DNA of 6,270 nt from NCBI GenBank assembly GCA_025361685.1, contig JANYKE010000158.1, positions 1 through 6,270 on the forward strand. The letters are read 5' to 3'. Position numbers and translations under genes: made by a program. This document shows positions 5,666-6,270 of this stretch, piece by piece. The stretch is from Eubacteriales bacterium (lineage in GTDB: Bacteria > Bacillota > Clostridia > JANYKE01). Numbering within the stretch: the first letter of the stretch is position 1; the number at the start of each line of letters is the position of its first letter. The notes under the pieces are model-generated. The model made no database searches, was not told the DNA's origin, and saw only the letters and a list, made by a program, of their open reading frames with translations.

Positions 5666-6270
5666 ATGAGAATTAAAAGACTATTTGCACTTCTTATCAC
5701 AGTTGCATTATTAATGACAACACTAATGTCAGTATCATTCGCCTATGAATCCAATGACCCTAGTGATTTTGTCATTGTTTATGGAGTTTTGACGAAGTAC
5801 ACAGGAACCGACGCAGTCGTAACTATTCCGGATGGAGTAATAGAAATCGGAGGTACTGCATTCGGTGGAAATACTAAACTAACCAGTGTAACAATTCCAA
5901 ACAGCGTGACCAAAATTGGATATGGATCGTTCTCTGGTTGTACCGCGCTAACCGATGTTACTATTCCGAACAGTGTAACTACTATTGCTAGTTACAACAT
6001 GTCCGGTTTCTGGTATGGCGCGTTTTCAAGTTGTACTTCGCTTAAAAGTGTGACTATCCCGAACAGTATGACATATATTGGTGATTTTGCATTTTCAAAC
6101 TGTACTTCGTTGACTGATGTAACAATTCCGAATAGCGTTACATCCACCGGCGAAGGTATATTTGCTTACTGTTCGGCATTGACAAGTTTTGTAATTCCAA
6201 ACAGTTTTACCGGTATCAGTAGGGACATGTTTTATAATTGTACGAACCTGACAAACGTTACTATACCGAG
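5666..6270 (+). CDS. Secreted BspA-type leucine-rich-repeat protein, 3' end missing
   Basis: The frame runs from ATG 5666 without a stop to the window end; 201 complete codons are visible. Residues 1-26 are a classic signal peptide: basic start (MRIKR), a hydrophobic core, and a likely cleavage after VSFA. A short mature N-terminus with the family-typical YGVLTKYTG leads into repeats from residue 52. The repeats (IPNSVTxIGxxxFxxCxxLTxVT) are the BspA/LRR_5 kind, 23 residues each, with six complete copies and the start of a seventh. Repeat 3 (98-128) carries 8 extra residues. Family knowledge: such proteins in gut anaerobes and oral bacteria are surface or secreted and are linked to adhesion or ligand binding; the ligand here cannot be predicted. 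No anchoring domain is visible because the C-terminus lies outside. The gene has its own candidate promoter and is probably unrelated in function to comEC-holA. Confidence 0.9.
   Translation, partial: MRIKRLFALLITVALLMTTLMSVSFAYESNDPSDFVIVYGVLTKYTGTDAVVTIPDGVIEIGGTAFGGNTKLTSVTIPNSVTKIGYGSFSGCTALTDVTIPNSVTTIASYNMSGFWYGAFSSCTSLKSVTIPNSMTYIGDFAFSNCTSLTDVTIPNSVTSTGEGIFAYCSALTSFVIPNSFTGISRDMFYNCTNLTNVTIP
5819..6270 (+). repeat. Tandem 69-bp repeats encoding BspA-type leucine-rich repeats
   Basis: Units begin at 5819, 5888, 5957, 6050, 6119, 6188 and 6257 (last one cut by the window). All are 69 bp except the third, which is 93 bp. Each opens with a codon for Val (Phe in the sixth), then one or two codons, then Ile-Pro; the DNA around this point, such as ATTCCGAACAG, is close to identical between units. 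The array therefore could gain or lose units by recombination. Confidence 0.85.

Overview
The window looks like a chromosomal segment of a low-GC Gram-positive anaerobe, most likely a gut or rumen member of the Clostridia (Lachnospiraceae-like). This rests on AT-rich codon use, an SH3b/NlpC-P60 secreted hydrolase, a full-length Firmicutes-type ComEC followed directly by HolA, and a BspA-type leucine-rich-repeat surface protein. The genus is inference. All five genes lie on the + strand; the first and last run off the window.

Region 1 (2-2015) holds two tightly packed genes. The first is the C-terminal 285 residues of a cell-wall hydrolase with two SH3b domains and an NlpC/P60 (C40) catalytic domain. 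The second is an enolase-superfamily enzyme with the mandelate-racemase-type catalytic set. No ATG, GTG or TTG codon fits the expected start of the second gene. An ATA codon one base after the hydrolase stop, behind a GGAGAAGG ribosome-binding site, gives the family's normal N-terminus. Pairing an SH3b/NlpC-P60 enzyme with an enolase-superfamily enzyme recalls the Bacillus ykf murein-peptide recycling genes, but the active site here is not of the dipeptide-epimerase type.

Region 2 (2016-5426) is comEC followed by holA. ComEC is the DNA uptake channel with a C-terminal metallo-beta-lactamase-fold domain. HolA is the delta subunit of the DNA polymerase III clamp loader. A short hairpin sits where the comEC ribosome-binding site should be. 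holA either starts at an ATG overlapping the comEC stop or, more likely, at a TTG 33 bases further in behind AAAAGGAG.

Region 3 (5427-6270) starts with a 239-base AT-rich gap with no RNA gene and no convincing terminator. It holds one plausible promoter and leads into a secreted protein with a signal peptide and at least six 23-residue BspA-type repeats, cut by the window end.

I see no CRISPR array, tRNA, rRNA, insertion sequence or attachment site, and no clearly new multi-gene system. The points most worth checking are the ATA start, the hydrolase-enolase pair, and an abrupt change in third-position codon use between the enolase gene and the end of holA.
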